Below are positions 15,001-30,000 of a stretch of DNA of 64,000 nt, piece after piece (position 1 is the first letter of the stretch; each line of letters starts with the position of its first letter). Source of the stretch: Amoebophrya sp. A120 (Eukaryota > Sar > Dinophyceae > Syndiniales > Amoebophryaceae); NCBI GenBank assembly GCA_905178155.1, contig CAJINV010000005.1, forward strand, positions 6,041,754-6,105,753, read 5' to 3'. The notes beneath the pieces are model-generated. The model did no database searches. It was not told the DNA's origin and saw only the letters and a program-made list of their open reading frames with translations. The translations under genes were made by a program, and so were the position numbers.

Positions 15001-18000
15001 GACAGCATTACAATACAAGTTGTCAGCTTCCAGACCCAGACATTTTTGCAATCCATAGGTGACATCGTAGAACAAATCATCCGTCAACATGTTCTTCAGC
15101 CGCTTCAAATATGACAGCGCACAACTCCCCCTCCCCCTCATTTGTCATGCAAAATGCCCGATCCACCCTTTGCCTCTTGGCACTGTCTGCGTGACAAGTT
15201 CTGGTAGCCCAAATAGCACTACAGGTCAGTCGTACAGCTTTGTCATGCAAAACCGGCACTCTTGCTGATGCTTGTATTGCCGTGCGTGCTATACTAATGA
15301 GGGGGAGGGGCGGGAGCTGTGCACTGTCATATCAAATCCTTCAATCTGTAAATCGGCACTGCGATCCGCTCCGGATACAGAACAAAGTCCGATGAAGTTG
15401 AAATCTCCAGCGCTGCCCGCGTTTGATTCAGTAGGGTGAATCCAGCACGCGAGGAGATTATTTGCGTGTTGTTCGCGGTGGAAAAGGTAGTCGCCGGTGG
15501 AGTGCTCCCAATCCGATCCGCTGCAGAAAATCCTCCCCCGCTGATATCAAGGGGAGCCTTCTTGTTCCCGGCCACAGCACCCAGTGCGGACGAGCCAGTC
15601 ATGTAGTCATCCGAGGACTTGGTAGCAGCGGTGCTTGCAGAAGCTGCCGTTGCCGAAGTCATAACAGAAGCTGCCTGTCTGGAGCCACTTGGACTGCCGG
15701 AGTTGGTTGCAGGAGCTGCAGCACGGGGAGACGTAGACGAGACAGGTCCCACTGTAGTTGCAGCCCCACCACCAGGATCCAGCTCTGCAGCAGGAGCCGA
15801 TGGCTCGTATTCCGTGACAATTTTCACTTCTGCCAACAAACTAACGCAGAAGAAAGCCAACGCTGGGTGGACGTTGACATTTATCCTGTTTGTGCGGAGA
15901 AACAGCGAAGGGCGTAGTAAACTTTCCACTTGCCCGAAGTAGAAACCGCCTGGGCCTCCCATTGACGCGTTTCTCGAAGCAGCTGCAACAGAAGTAGAAT
16001 TCGCTCCGAAAGAATGCGGAATGAAAACGGGTGATACATTCACCTTAAACGGCTCGACGACATACACTGGCTCCCCGCGGGTGACCGAAAACATGTCTAT
16101 CAAAACCGTGTATGGATGTGTCAGAGTTGAAATCGAAAAAGTTGAAATAACTTGTAATGCATGAAATCGATACCAGTTGGAAGCCCAATTTCTAAGCGGC
16201 GCATGAGAAATTTCAGTAGGGCCGAAATCCAGTTTGTCATGCTGTTTGGGTAAGGAAGACGCCTTTTGTCATGCTACTTTGGCAGCTCTATTTCTACCCC
16301 GAAACAGGCTCACAATCTGCCTCCCTTGCCTACTCCGCAAGACAGGCATTTTCTGCGTTGCATTTTATGCATGACAAACTATTTCAACTTTGACGATTTC
16401 AATCCTGACACTCCCATACCGTGCATCCCCCGTCTAGTGCGTTGATCGCTTCGACCAAGACCTTTTTCCGCTTCTTTCTGCTCCTTCTCTGCTGGTACGC
16501 TTGCTTCATCGCAGCTGTGCTGGGAGAACCTGGTGGAGAAGTTGACCCAGCATTTTGGCCGCGTCCGCGCGGCGAGGATCCAGCACGACCCGCACCTGGG
16601 TGACCTGCCAAATCCGGAATACTGGCTTGACTCTCGTTTTGATTTTTGCTTCCGGAGAAAAAGCTGCTGAAAAGCCCGAATTTTGAACCAGAGGCAGTTG
16701 CAGCTGGCTGTTTGGGGTAGTTGTACCCTGCACTGGAATCAAGAAAAGGCTGCGGACTGGAGGCACTGACAGCATTACTCCCTCCCGGCCCGCCTGGTGT
16801 GCTAAACATGCGAAAATCCCCCTGCTCCGCCGGCCCTCCGCTTGATGCCGTTGTGTGTTGCGCAATGACTCGCTCAGGGGAAGAGGCCGATCGTCCGGGA
16901 GGGGCTAGTAAAGATTTCCTCGTTCCTGTAGTTGAGTAAACTGGTTGAGCAGCAGCTCCTTGGATGAAGCTGTGCTGGTGAAAGCTCGTGCCACTAAGAT
17001 TCATTCCACCAGTCGTGCTCATCCCAGAATTCGACGCACTCGTTCCCTGACTCGCCTGCGTCGGCACGGGCGAAGCCACCGGGGCCGCCGGTGTGCCACG
17101 TGGGTTCGTCAAGAAGTTGCTGGCGGCAGTAGGGAGGAGGTTTTTGATAGAAAAAGCGGAATTACCGGAAGAAGACTTCCGGCGCTTCGACGCGGTAGTG
17201 CTGTCATTTTTTCCAGCCAATTGTCCCTGCGCGGCGCCGGCCTGATTTCCGCTTGAAGACTGCTGGTTGGTTGCGAATATTTGTTTATTCCTCGCCACTG
17301 CTAGAGCATAATTTCTCGCGTTGAACAGTTGATGCCCAACCACCCCTGGATCGTCTAACATAGCGCCATCGGGTCCATTGAATAAACTTGGACTCGCACT
17401 CGTCCCATAGCCACCATAATTTGCGTTCGTGGTAATTTCTGTCACAGTGATGCTGGTGATTTCCCGATTACTCCGATCTAACACGGGCGGGAAAAATCCG
17501 TGCAGAGCCGCTTGCTCGACCTTGAACTTCACCTGCTTCGTGTGGATGGACCCAGACTCCAACCCACCACCAATCTGCAACACGATCCCCTCGCCAAAAT
17601 CGATATCCAGCAACATTGGCCTTTGTTCCTTCAGTAGTTGCTGTGTCGTGGAAGAAGAGCTGTAGAACGGAGATTTCTTCTTGTTCCGAAAAGTTGTACT
17701 AGAGCTTGATGAACCGCCGCTGTTGAAAACAAGTCGGCTTTTGTTGAGCCCGAATTTTTCTTCTAACAAAAACTCCTCCTCTAAATCTCGGTCGTCGCCC
17801 AAAACCTTCACGCCGACTTTCTTCGCCAACCTTGTGGGAAAAAACATCGTCTCGTTTTTCTTCTGCACGGAGGTGTAGAAAGCCTGCTGTGGAACAATGT
17901 CCTCCTCACCGCTTTCCACCATGTCATCTAAGGAGAGCGAGGAACCCTCGCCGACTTGATGCTTTTTAAACCGTTTTTTCATCAGCATCTTCTTCTGAAT

Positions 18001-21000
18001 CGAAGAGGTAATCCGCGTCATACCCGTACGACCCTGCGTATGGGGCTCTCAAACGTTACATTCTCAAGTGTTACATGATTTGTCATGCAAAAACGCTATC
18101 ACTTTTCACAATTTCAAACCTTCTCCGCATGACAAGTTCTCGACACGCTAGATAGCATTGTAATCTGCTCCAAACCTGTAATGCAAAAGGAGCAAGCTTT
18201 TCCCTTTCACTTTTGCCATTCTTGCATTACAAATTTCATGTAACAGTTGAGAATGTAACAGTTGAGAGCTCCATACTGCGAAGTTGCAGGCTTTGCGTCA
18301 TGATCAGTTGGTCCTCGGCTCGCACCTTGAAAGAGGCCATCAGCAGTGCCACGACTTCTGGAGGCTTCTTCACCTGGAGTAGTGAGCCCGGCACCGTCCT
18401 CTACTACGTCATGGGGCGTGTGTCGTTTACTGTGTGAAGAGGCAGAGACTGGAAGTAGATGATAGCCGAAAGGTACACCGTCAATGACATCGTTAAGAAC
18501 CAAGCTTGGCGTTTGGTGGTCAGTACCAGAAAAAGGAAAAGCAGAATCCGCAATAAAATCCTCAGCTGCCACAATCTTTCCGGTTTGAATCGCTGCAAGC
18601 GTGGCGTGGCCGAAAGCGTAACTGCCAATGGTTGATCTCGGTACTACGGGCGCAGAGGACAAGACAGAGGCTCTTTCTGTTGCAGCGATAATTCCTCCTC
18701 TTCCGGACTGCCTGGTGACAATATTCCCACTAGAAGAGGTGGACGACGACACCAGGTCCAAACTCGCGCTGGCCTTGTTCACCAACTGCAGCCGTTTCAC
18801 TTCGACCCCCCTTTCGTTTCCAAAGGCGTACACCAACGGCGCGATTTTTCGCAGGAAGTCGAAGGTGACCGCGATTTCGATAAACCTCAAACTCAAAATC
18901 ATCTCTTTCTGGCTCCAATCTCCCTTCACCGTGTTTGCTTGAATATCGCAGATAGAAAGCACCACACTGTCGGCTGTTGTTTGCAACGATTCTATCCGTT
19001 GCCGGAGCTTCGCAGCTTTAGATAAAAACAGCGGCTCTTGCTGCTCTACAGCGTGATGAGCGCGGTGAAGATGAGCATGCTTCATTCGGTGGGCGGAAGC
19101 TTGGCTCCTCTGGGAATGCGTGGATACAGTGCGACCTGAAGCGCCCTCGGAATAAGCCCTGCTATTCTGCTGACTGCCATGCCTGCTCGTGGCCTTGTAG
19201 TTCATGCTGGATGATGTCGAATTCACAGAGGCGGTGTGATCAAAGTGAACCTTTTTCATCGTCTCATTTTCCTTGTCATCCAAAAACGTAACTCTGCGTG
19301 ATTTGTTGTTCGACGTGCTCCGTTTCATCTCCTGCAACGCCAGCATCTCTGGCGTGCTTGTGAGTCTGCCTTCTACCTCACCTCCAGAATTATCTTCGAA
19401 AGCTACTCCTTGAGGATGAAAATGCGGGTTCACGACAGAAAACGGCACGACACTCTGAATCTCCGAAGATGAAGGCGGGCTCGCTGGTGGTGCACTACCA
19501 GATGTGGAATTCCCTGCTCGGTACACACTGAAACAGTCGTGCAAATCCACGTAGAGTGCGTCCCGTCCAAAGCTGCAGATTTTTTTCAAATCCGCGGCCA
19601 AAAAAAAGCCGAGCTCGACACTTGCAGCTGCGCTACTTCCACCTGCCGCGCCAGAACGACCATTTGAGCCCGACGAGGACGGCTGACACAGCCAAAGCTC
19701 CACCGCCTCTAGAGCGATGGAAAGTTGCTTTTCCAAGGGCGGTAGTAATGGCGGAGTGATACTTGACGTAGCTGTACCTCTTCTTTTGTTCCCACCGGCT
19801 AATATCTTCTTGTTCTTCATTTTATCATCGAATAAAACAACGGGAAAAAAGAAGTCCTCCGGGTTTGCCAGCGTGCGCACGGTAGTCAACAAAACGTCTG
19901 GGTTTTCGGACAAAGCAGACGGCGAAGCCAAAACCCAAGCGGCGGTGTCTTCGCTCAACAAAACACTTTGCAGAAAGTCCGTTTCTACCTGCATCTGTTG
20001 GCTTATGATGCTCTGTATCAACTGCTGCTTGGTCAACTCCAATTTCGAAGCTGCTGTGCCATCTTTGTTTAAATTCCTGGCACCAGCACCCTTAGTACTT
20101 CCGAAGAGCGAACCGAGTCTCGTCGTGGCTGACCGCGCTTTCGCACTCCCCAAAAATGGCGTCAAGGAGGCCCAGTTCGGCGTAGCGTGGGTCGAGCTAG
20201 AGCCCATGTCAGAGGCTAGCTCAAAATTCGAGTCGGCGGCTTGCTTTCCGGATAGCAAATTTGGTTGCCGATTTGCCGCACTGGTTCTCGTCGTGCCACC
20301 TCCGGGGAGAATTGTAGACACGCTGGATAGGGAGCCTTGATTCAATCGCGCGTCGCCTTGTTGGTTTTGTTTTGCCCTTCCAAAAATCCGAGCAAAGAAA
20401 CCGCCGAAAAAACCATGCTGTTTCGGATTTTTCTGTCGCTCCTCGTCCACAGCAAAACCTCGTGAATCAGCGATCGTTTCCTGTGTAGAAGAGCTTCGGA
20501 AATCGTAGATCTGACGACTAACATTCTGCTGCTGCTGCTGCAAATCACTCGGACTGAAGTACAGCGGTGCGGGTTCGGATTCCGCGGCAGTGGTCAGCGC
20601 AGGTGTGAAGGAAGGATTATTGTAGTAATTGCCACCCCCCGAACGGCCAGTTGCGCCTCCCGGTGCAGCTGGAACCTCGAGGTAATCTATGGTGCCTGAT
20701 GTGATAGTAGCTCCATGCGCCGGAGGTAGTCCACCGCTAGCTGCACCACCACCAGCTCCACCAAGTAACGAAGGCGTAGTACCAGTTGAAGCAGGGCTAC
20801 TGCTCTCCTGCTCGTGCAACCACGGTTGATCGAGCAGGCTTGCGAAGGGCTTGAAATTCGGCTGCTGAGACGTGTTGGAACCGGCAGGCGTGGCGACGTA
20901 ATTATTGCCACCTGTAGCTCCGGTCCCAGAAAAAACCGCCCGCTTCGCGCTCGCACTTGGTTCGGCTTGTGCTGCGGAACCTCCTCCTGCTGCAAATGAT

Positions 21001-24000
21001 CCGAATGCAGCTTGCTGACCCTGGTTTTGAGCCGCTGCTGACGCTGGAAGGAGGTCTGACTTGGCGCTACTCGTTCCAAAACCTGGCGTAGCTTGCTCTG
21101 TCGCAGAACTTTGTGTCCCGCCCACGTGGTCCTCGCGCTCACCGTAGTGCCCTCGAGGTGAAGTAGATCTCTCCCTCGCCGTTCGCAGAAAGCACTCCCT
21201 CGGTGGCAAAAACGTCAATCGCGTCAATAACTCGTCCAATTCCTCAAATTGTGCCCACGTGGTGGATATCAAATGCAAAAATGTCTGGGTCTAAAGATGC
21301 AAGGTTTGTCATGCTCTGCTAGCATGATTCTCAGGTTTGTCATGCAGATCACCCAAAAGCGCCATTTTTCTGTCGTGCAGAAGCCCAGTTTGTCATGCAG
21401 AATAGCCAACACGACCGCAGCATCTCCAAAACCTGTCATGCTTGGTAGCCAATTGAGGCGTGCTCCTCTTTGTCCAACCACCATCACAAGTTCTTTCCAG
21501 ACCCAGACACATTTGCAATGCATAGTGGAGACAAACATCGCCGTTTTCTCTTCCGGCTCGTAGACCGGATGCAGGTGCTGTTTGGCGGTTTTTTCATCCT
21601 CCTCAAGTCGCTGATCACTCTCAAGTAAACTTCTGCCGTCCAATCCGCCCCCACTCCGTCTTGCCCTCTGCAGGGCCTTTACCGCCAACACTTTCGCTTC
21701 GTTTGTCGGCGACCTCCGCAACGGGCTCGCTCTGCGCAGTGGGTCCCGCGAAAATTCGTTCGCGAAGAGGTCATTTGCGCCCAGCTGGTCAGCTGCACGC
21801 TCCTTGTTTCCTTCAGCCGTCTTTCTCGCTCTTTGCTCTGGACTCCGAGTTCTGCGATGGTGCCCTCTATCGCTCTTCACCATACGTCTATTTCTGTCCC
21901 GTTTCGACTGCGCAGAAAATTCAAATTCTTCCTCCTCTTCGATCTCAGTAAAGCTGTATGGAACCTGCCTCAAGTCCAACTGAAAAATCACGTTTTCAGA
22001 GCCGAAAAAGGAAATCTGCACGGATTCCTTCTGTTTTTGATAATTCTCTACTCCGTCTTGCAACAAGCCCATGTTGTCTTTCGACCCGGTCCGCGGGTCC
22101 AAGTCCTTCACCATCGGGGAGAGGAATTTCAGCCCGGGCGTCACAGTGGAAATTCTCTTCAGCTTGTTCCAAAACCTTTCGCCAGCATGTTTCGCCAGAA
22201 TTTTAAACCGCTGCCTCTTGGATCGCTCTGCAGCAGCAGAGGCCCCCGTCGACGCAGAATTCAGAGAACCTCGGGTATCTTGCGTCTGTACAGCTGCCGT
22301 TCCTGATAGGTGCTGCTGATCTTGATTCATCCCAACGACCTCCGTGCCGCCCAATAACTGGTCTAGAAAGAAATCACTACCGGCGTTTTTGCTTCCCGAT
22401 TTGCTCATAGTGAGTTGATCTCTCGTACTAGCCGCAGGTGGCGCTGTCGCCGGCACAAAAATCGGCTTGTTCGAAGGGGGGCGCGGAAAACATGTTGGAA
22501 TCACCAGCACGTCGCCTGTAGTTGAAGTAGTGGCATCTTTTGTTTTGGAGGCATTTGTGTTTCCCGCTGGTGCGGTTTTACCGTCGTTATTTAGTACGTC
22601 ATCGCTTGCTCCACCACCTCCACCCACAGACTCATCTGTGATATCCACAGGAAATTTCCCGTGCACGTGCAAATGCCAATGCGGTTTCTGCATGACAAAA
22701 CTTTCGTTCATTTCTATTCAGCATGACAAGTGGCACGCTGTAAGTTGATAAAATTTGTGATGCATTTTGTACATGTACAGGAAATTTGTATTGCATATGT
22801 GAGTTTGGGATGCACGACCATGCCGAGCCGCCGGTACATCACCCGTTCTATTGGCGCGCCATCGAACAGCTGCTCGATATCGTCTAAGGAGTAACTCTTT
22901 GTGCTGGTTTTCCGTACGTGTTTCTCGATCACTTCCCGCTTTTCCTTGCTGAAACTCACAATCTCGCTGGTGGCGAACAGTAGACTTGGGTCTAAATCCC
23001 CCGCCGTGCACCAAACAGAGTGGTCTTTTTTCAGCACAAAAACCGTACATAACTGCCAGGAATCATCCACTACCTGCTGATCCGCGAAGAGATAGCTCTG
23101 CTGCTGCGCCAACAGCGTTTCCGGGTCCACGCGGCGCCACAGTGTGCCTTTCCACAGCAAGTCACTGTCGCGGAAGGTTTTCGTCGATCCGCCACTCCCA
23201 CCAGCGCCAGCTTCCGCTGCGTCCCCACTGTAGTCTGTAATTGCGAGCGGTTGCTGATGGTCGTCCACGTTTGCAGCATGTGTTTGACTCTCGCTGTCAT
23301 CGAAAGAAACAATCTGCAGCGATTTCTGCCACCCGGACACCGCTTGGCCAACCACCTGCAGGTTCGCGAGGAGCATATTTGACAAGCGGATTTGCAGCGG
23401 GGAAATTTTTATCTTCACATCATCGCTGCCGATGCCGTTGCCGCCTGGAAGCTGCCCGGTGTCGTAGGTTCTGGAAAACTTTCTCAGGGCGACGATGCTT
23501 GTTTCGGGTTTGTCGTCTTGCGAAGATGATGTTGTTGTATCAGGCACCACTGAAGAAGTAGTAGAAAACCCAGCCAGCTTTTCCAGCACTGAATCTTTCA
23601 CGAAAGGAAGCCTAACATTGCTATCCGCGAAACTTGCCCGGCTGTTGTAGGTGCCGACATTCCCTGCCGCTATGTTAGAAACTTCAGTTCCTACGAAAAT
23701 GTCGGCGAGGGTAAGGTTCAAATACTTCGTCTCCATCTCTTTAGACCTTATCATTGAGGGGAGCAGGTAGATGGAAGTTAGGTCTTGGTGAGAAGCACTA
23801 CCGGTCTCCGCTCGGGCCCCTTGACCTTGTCTCACAGGTCTTGTAGATGGATCCGAGTACTGGGGTGTCGGATAGGAGGTGGGATTAAAGCTTTTGTAGT
23901 TGCCGCCAGTCGTAGTTCCACCTCCCGATGAAAAGGTGTGCGGATAGTACAACTGTTGGCCGCCCGTTGTGCCGCCCGTGTTGGTTCGCGACAGTGATCC

Positions 24001-27000
24001 CAGATGCGCAGACGCCGCAGTTGGCGTGGCAGGGTAGAAGTGCTGGCTAGTCGTCAATGGGCTCGTCATCGGACCGGCGGCAGCCTTTGGTGTCGGACCA
24101 CCTCGGTAAGTAGATCCGGCAAAATTCTGCTGCTGCTGCTGCAATGGTGCCACCATCGGGGAAATAAACGTTCTCGCGTGATGCAAAATCGCAAGATCGG
24201 GCGGCAGAAAATCCAGTTGCTTCGTTTGCGAAAACCTAACATCGAAAATCTTATGTACTGCAAAGGTATTGTACTAGTAGAAATCGCATTACAAATTCGG
24301 TCAGCATGACAGATGAAATTTGTCATGCTGTTTTACCTTAGTATGGAGATTTGTAATGCCTGACTGTGATTACTACGAGTACGATACTTTTGCACAGGAT
24401 AAATCTGCACGGAAAGCAACCCCGCAGAACCCGCGCGGAATACCTCTTGTGCAGCCACTAATCCCTCCGCTTTGGCCTGTTGGACGAGAGCAGCACGCCT
24501 GTTCCGTTTGTTTCTTCGACGGCGCCGGCTGGGTGATAGCAGATTATTCGGAAGATCAGTGACGGCTGAACTCGTTTGCGGTGGGCCGAGGGAAAACATG
24601 AGGCAGGGTGTGTGGAACTGAGTGTGATCGAGCGATTGTTGGTGGGCAGGTACAACTAGTCGAGCTGCAGTTTGAAGCTGCGCCGTTGTAGCACCGACGA
24701 ATCCTGCTCCGGGCGAGCCTGGGATCTGCAACGCCGGAACCGCACCTCCCATCGGACTGGTTTTTTTCACGACCCCTCCCCCACTCCTGTGCATCGGTCC
24801 AACTTCAATGTCTTCGTCCGGAATCTTCGGTGTCGGCGCATTCACAACAGAATTCCGGAAAAACGTCGCGCTACTGCTCGAACTGGAAATCTCATCGAAG
24901 ACGGCAGTGTTGCTTGACGTGCTAGACAGGATGACACCGGGAGCAGTAGCTCCTGGCGCAAAGGGCCTACTGCTTTGTGCACCGAAAGTATTTCCCGCAG
25001 GCCCGTCGACATGGAGGTCCGCGTCCGGCTGAGTCGGCGGGTGAGGGTGACTTACTACTTGTTGTGGTTCGTCGTTTCCACGACCATTCGATCTCAAACC
25101 ACCGCCCCCGCTCGTCTGTTCTTCAACTACTGGGGCACCAGCGGGACCATCTATCGGCTTAAACACCGATGCCAGTGTGTCACAGTCCGGCAAAATGTAT
25201 CAAATGCAAAAATGTCTGGGTCTGGAAGAGTCGGGGTTTGTCATGCACACTTTGCATGACCCGTGAGGTCTGTGATGCAGGTCCTAGCATTACAGAGTTT
25301 TCAGGAGCCTCTTGATGTTTACCACGCATGAGAAATGCCCTCTTCGCGTGCCAAGAACTGGAGTCCTCTTGCTGCCCATGCAACGCAGATATTTTTAGAA
25401 TCCGCAAACAGCATTACAAGTTCCACTCTTCCAGACATCCAGGGATATTTGCAATGCATAAAATGGAAAACCGCAGCCGCAAACTCTGTTTTCCGAGGAA
25501 ATGCTTCGCGCGCAGCATCAGTTTGTGCTCAGAGGATTTTTCCGAGTTCGACGAGCGTCTATTGGTGCCGCTGTGAAGATGTATCTGATTCAAAAGCGCC
25601 AACGCACTACCAGGCGGCGGTATCACTAAGACCAGCAGCGGTAATATGGGTGTGTCAGGAAGAAAACGACACAGTTGAAATAATCTGTGATGCATGAAAT
25701 GTAAGGCACTGAGTGACTGTCTTGCAGGGATTGCAAGCGAGGCCACTTGTGAGCCTGTTTCGGGTTTGGGATAGAGCTGCTAAAGTAGCATGACAAAGGA
25801 TGTCTTCTACTTTGGCTAAACAGCATGACAAACTGGATTTCGATGACGTCAAAATTTGTCATGCGCCGCTTGAAAATTGGGCTTCCAACTGGTATCGGTT
25901 TTATGCATCACAAATTTTTCAACTTTGTCAATTTCAATCCTGACAGTTCCATAGGTAAATCCAGAGAGAACTTCTTCGTTTTGTTCACCAGTAGTAGAGG
26001 AGGCACTGAAGGTTGGGCTCCACCGGAAGCAGGGGGAGGAGAGGAAGTTGAAGCTCCTCCTGTTGTTGATCCGGTTCCAATACTACCACCCGCAACCCCA
26101 GGAGCATCTTTCAACACATTGAAGTGCGTGACAATCTCGGCCGCAGCTTTCATAGTCCCGTTCAGGAAATGGCTGCTGAGCGCGACAACGCTGGACTCCA
26201 AATAGACCGCAGTCACGTTTTCCTCATGTTGTGGAATCTCCGAAACAGCCCCCGTGCCCGTCGCACGACCGGAAACATCTGATGCAGCTAAAACTTCTGC
26301 ACGACCTTCCCGCTTGTGTAAATGGATCGTCAGCTGGTGCGGTGCTTTTTCGCCCAATCTCGGAAGGAGATTTTGCGGAATTTCGTTCTGGATAATCTCC
26401 GACGGGCGGAAGAAATCTTGATCTCCATCTTGCGGGGCAGCTGGGAGGTCCCCGCTCGGATCTTCAACCGCAACACTGTATAATCTCATGCCCAAATTCT
26501 CAAACGCGCTCCGAGTCGGCGTCATGAATCTCACTGTGTGCGTTGCCTCCTCTGTCATGCACAACTGCCAAGAGGAATCGAAGTTATCACCAAGAAGATC
26601 TTCCCGATTAACATTTTGTTCGGAGTCAGAAGCTCCTGCACTAGTACTCCGATTTGTTAGAGGATCTTGGGGTGGAAGAACCGGGCGAAGTAAGGTCTCG
26701 AGATCGTCGTGATCCTCGCCAGCATCTTCTTCTGGTAAGAGGTCTGGCACCTCCCCCTCTTCCGCGAGAATGTTCATTCTGGTATTCTGCGAATGAAAGA
26801 ACGGCGCTTTTTTGGAGAATGACGTTCCGATCTCGCTTGACAGCGTGGAAGCTTCTGTCACGTTTGTCAATCGAGAGGGCCCTCCTGCCGGGGCAAAAGC
26901 ACTATATCCCGCAGAGCCTTCCATGCGGCGATGAACCGGGTGAAGATGCTTGTTGTACGTTCCAGGCCCCTGCTCTTCCGGAACAGCTACGCGCTTGGCG

Positions 27001-30000
27001 CACGACAAGTGCAGGTAGCGAATCAACGACGACCCGCTGCTCGACGTTGCCCCTCCCGAAGCGCTTGCTCCATCGAAGAATAAAGCCTCGGGCTCTGAAG
27101 ACCGTGAATCGAATCTCGCTGTTGTGTGTATGTCTGCCCACTCCAAGCTGTAGGAAGAGGAACCAGGGATATCGTCTTCCTCTTCTGCAGCTGTTGTACC
27201 ACTATTTCGAACTGCTTTGACCCGAAAGACCGAGGGCACAGTTGCACTGGTTCCGAGGCTGCTCTCCTCAGTAGTTGAAGAAGTCGTAGCATATGAACTG
27301 CAAAACCAAAAGTATCGTATAATTCGTATAGATGCATTACAAATTTCCTCAGCATGAGAAATAAAATTTGTAGTGCGAAATTACCTTAGAAAAAGACTTG
27401 TAATGCATGATTGCAATACGAGTACGATACTTTTGCACAGGATATAGCAGGATCTGTTGCGATGTCCATTAACCCGACCTCTAACGCGGAAAGAGGGTCT
27501 GATCCAACCATATTCGCGTAGTTCCGCCGCACGGTCAGCCACGTATTCCTTGTGCCTGCGACTCTCAAAGCGTAGTGCTCGGATGAATGATCTTCACTGT
27601 CATCTGCATTATCAGCTCCTGAGTGGTCGTTTTTGATTGTAGTTGACACAGCACGTAGCTCGAACCACAACGGGGCTGCTTGTTTAGTACTTCCGGTTCT
27701 TGCGCCGCCAGTACCAAAAACCGCGCCTTTTTCGTCGTCCTGACCGTCGTTCAGCCTACCGTCTACTCCTTGCTGCGCTCCGGCTGGAACCACCCTCGGC
27801 GTCGCAAAGTTCAACTGCTTCGGCGAAAGCTGCGCAAGATCAGCTGAAGTGGTGGATAGCGTTGAGAGAAAGGGGCGGACACCAGAGGCTGTTGTACTTC
27901 TGCTGAGACTGGTTTTCGGCTTAATGGTTTCGCGACCGTCTGGTGCACCATCAGCTGCAAGATCTTCCAGCATCTGAGCGGAGATGAAAAAGCTCGAAGC
28001 TACTCCTGCATTGGCTGTGTCTCCAAACTGTATGCCAAGCACCATTCCGTCCAAAACATCGTGCGTCTTCCGCCAGAGAACCGGAATCATGTTGATGGCT
28101 GCCGGAAGACGAGGGGTGGCTGCTGTAGATTTAGCACTCACTTCTTTCGCTTTTCTCTTTATGTTCGGCGCAATCTTGTCAACCGAACCACCGCCTCGTG
28201 GCAAGTGCCAACAGGAGATGTCATCCACCGTGATACACTTCGACGACAACCCTGTCACAACTCCACCGCTAATATCCACATAATTCGAGAACTGTAACTC
28301 CCGGACGACAAAGCTGCAGATACATTGGTGCTTTAACTTCCGCCAGAGAGCGAGCTCAAAGCCCTCGACGCTGACGTTTTTCTCGACTGTGTGCACGTGA
28401 AAGTTGCGCATGGAGAAAAGGGTGAGGAGAGCCGCGTCGGAAAGCTGGAGATTTGGTGGAGGGGTGTAGAAGTAGGCGGTGGAGGAGCAGCCGTTGCTGA
28501 GGTTTATTTTCAGCCGCTTGCTTTTTTTTGATCTTTTCCTACCGCTTTCGCCTGGCGGCGGAGCAGCATTTGTCGTCGCAGCCTCGTTCTGCAACCTGAG
28601 CGAACGAAACAGGGTGGAGTGCTTTCCTCCGTCCGGGCTCAAAATAAGGATTATCTCTGGCACGTCCAGAGTCAAGTTCCACGGACGGTGGGGGGCAGGT
28701 GGTGGAGAAGGCTTGGCTTCGTGCTCTGGACGATTTATTTCTCCAGCAGCTGCATCTACTGGGTACTGGACAGGTGGACCACGCAACTCATGCGGATGCT
28801 GCATGCTGTGAAGTAGATCATCGTATCTTTCATTCCCCCGAATCGCCGCACCTCGCGGGCTGAGTTGGTCCCTCGGACTCAAAAACGCGTGGTCCTCGCT
28901 GGCGTCGCGGTACTCCGCGTCTTCGTTTAGGATCGGCATATGTTGGGTCGTCCCACCTCCCGCGCCAAAATCGTGAAGATGGTGCAGACTTGATGCAAAC
29001 GGCAGCGCAACATCCTGCTTCTCCGGCGGCGATTCGTCGAACAGATTGGGCTCGTTGATGAAATGTTCGTGCGAAGATGAACTACCGCCGGGACGGAGGT
29101 GGTGGTCTGAAAATGATCCAGGCGACAGCTTTGTTGACGCACCATTTTTGCTGTTCTCCTCCTCCTTCGCCGAGGCAATCAAGTCCTGGTACTTTGTGAC
29201 TGCCCTGGCGACTCTAATCAAGAAGCTTTGGTGCGGGGCTATCTGCAAGGCGCCGATCTCTAGCTGCGCGATGGAGGCCTCTCCTAGTACTGGTGTGGTG
29301 TCTCCTGGAAGCTGTTGACCAAATTCGCTCGTCGGTACTAGCTTCTTCGCTGCGGGCACGATGGTTGTTTTTAAAAAGTATTGCCTGTGCGACTCCTCTA
29401 CAAATTCTCCATTCTCTAGCCCCTTCTGTTCGTGGATCGTTCGCAACAGATTCCGGGAGACAATTGGCACCTGGATCCTTGGAGCCTGCTTCGCAGAGTT
29501 AGTGCTAGAGCTGCTTGATTCACTGTAGTTGCCCTCGTGAGAAGTGCTGCCCTTCGCTTGTTCCCCCGAACCAGGACCAGCTTCGGCTTGTGCGTCATAA
29601 TCCAGCAAGAACAAATCCCCAAGTTCCACCCGGTAAATTTTCCTCGCCGCCTTCCTATTCGTCAAGTTTTCTGCGAAAATTTGCGTTTTCGTCTTCAGAA
29701 ATTTGCTCAAAGCCGCATCTTGCGTAAAAAAACCCTCCGCTTGCTGCGACGGGTCGTCAACAGCTAAGGGTAAAACCCGTTGGAGCCTCAATTCCAAGTT
29801 CTGCAAGTTGACTGCACAGTATCCCACGAAAAAACTGTTTCACTGTGATAATTTTGCAAGATCCGCATCACAAGTTTGTATACACATGACAAAGAAAACT
29901 TGGCATGCGTGTTTCCTAAGGGAAAACACAGCTAAAAATCCAATGTCTTGCATGTGTAGCAAGACAAACACATTTGCGTTCCGTTCTATGCATCACAAGT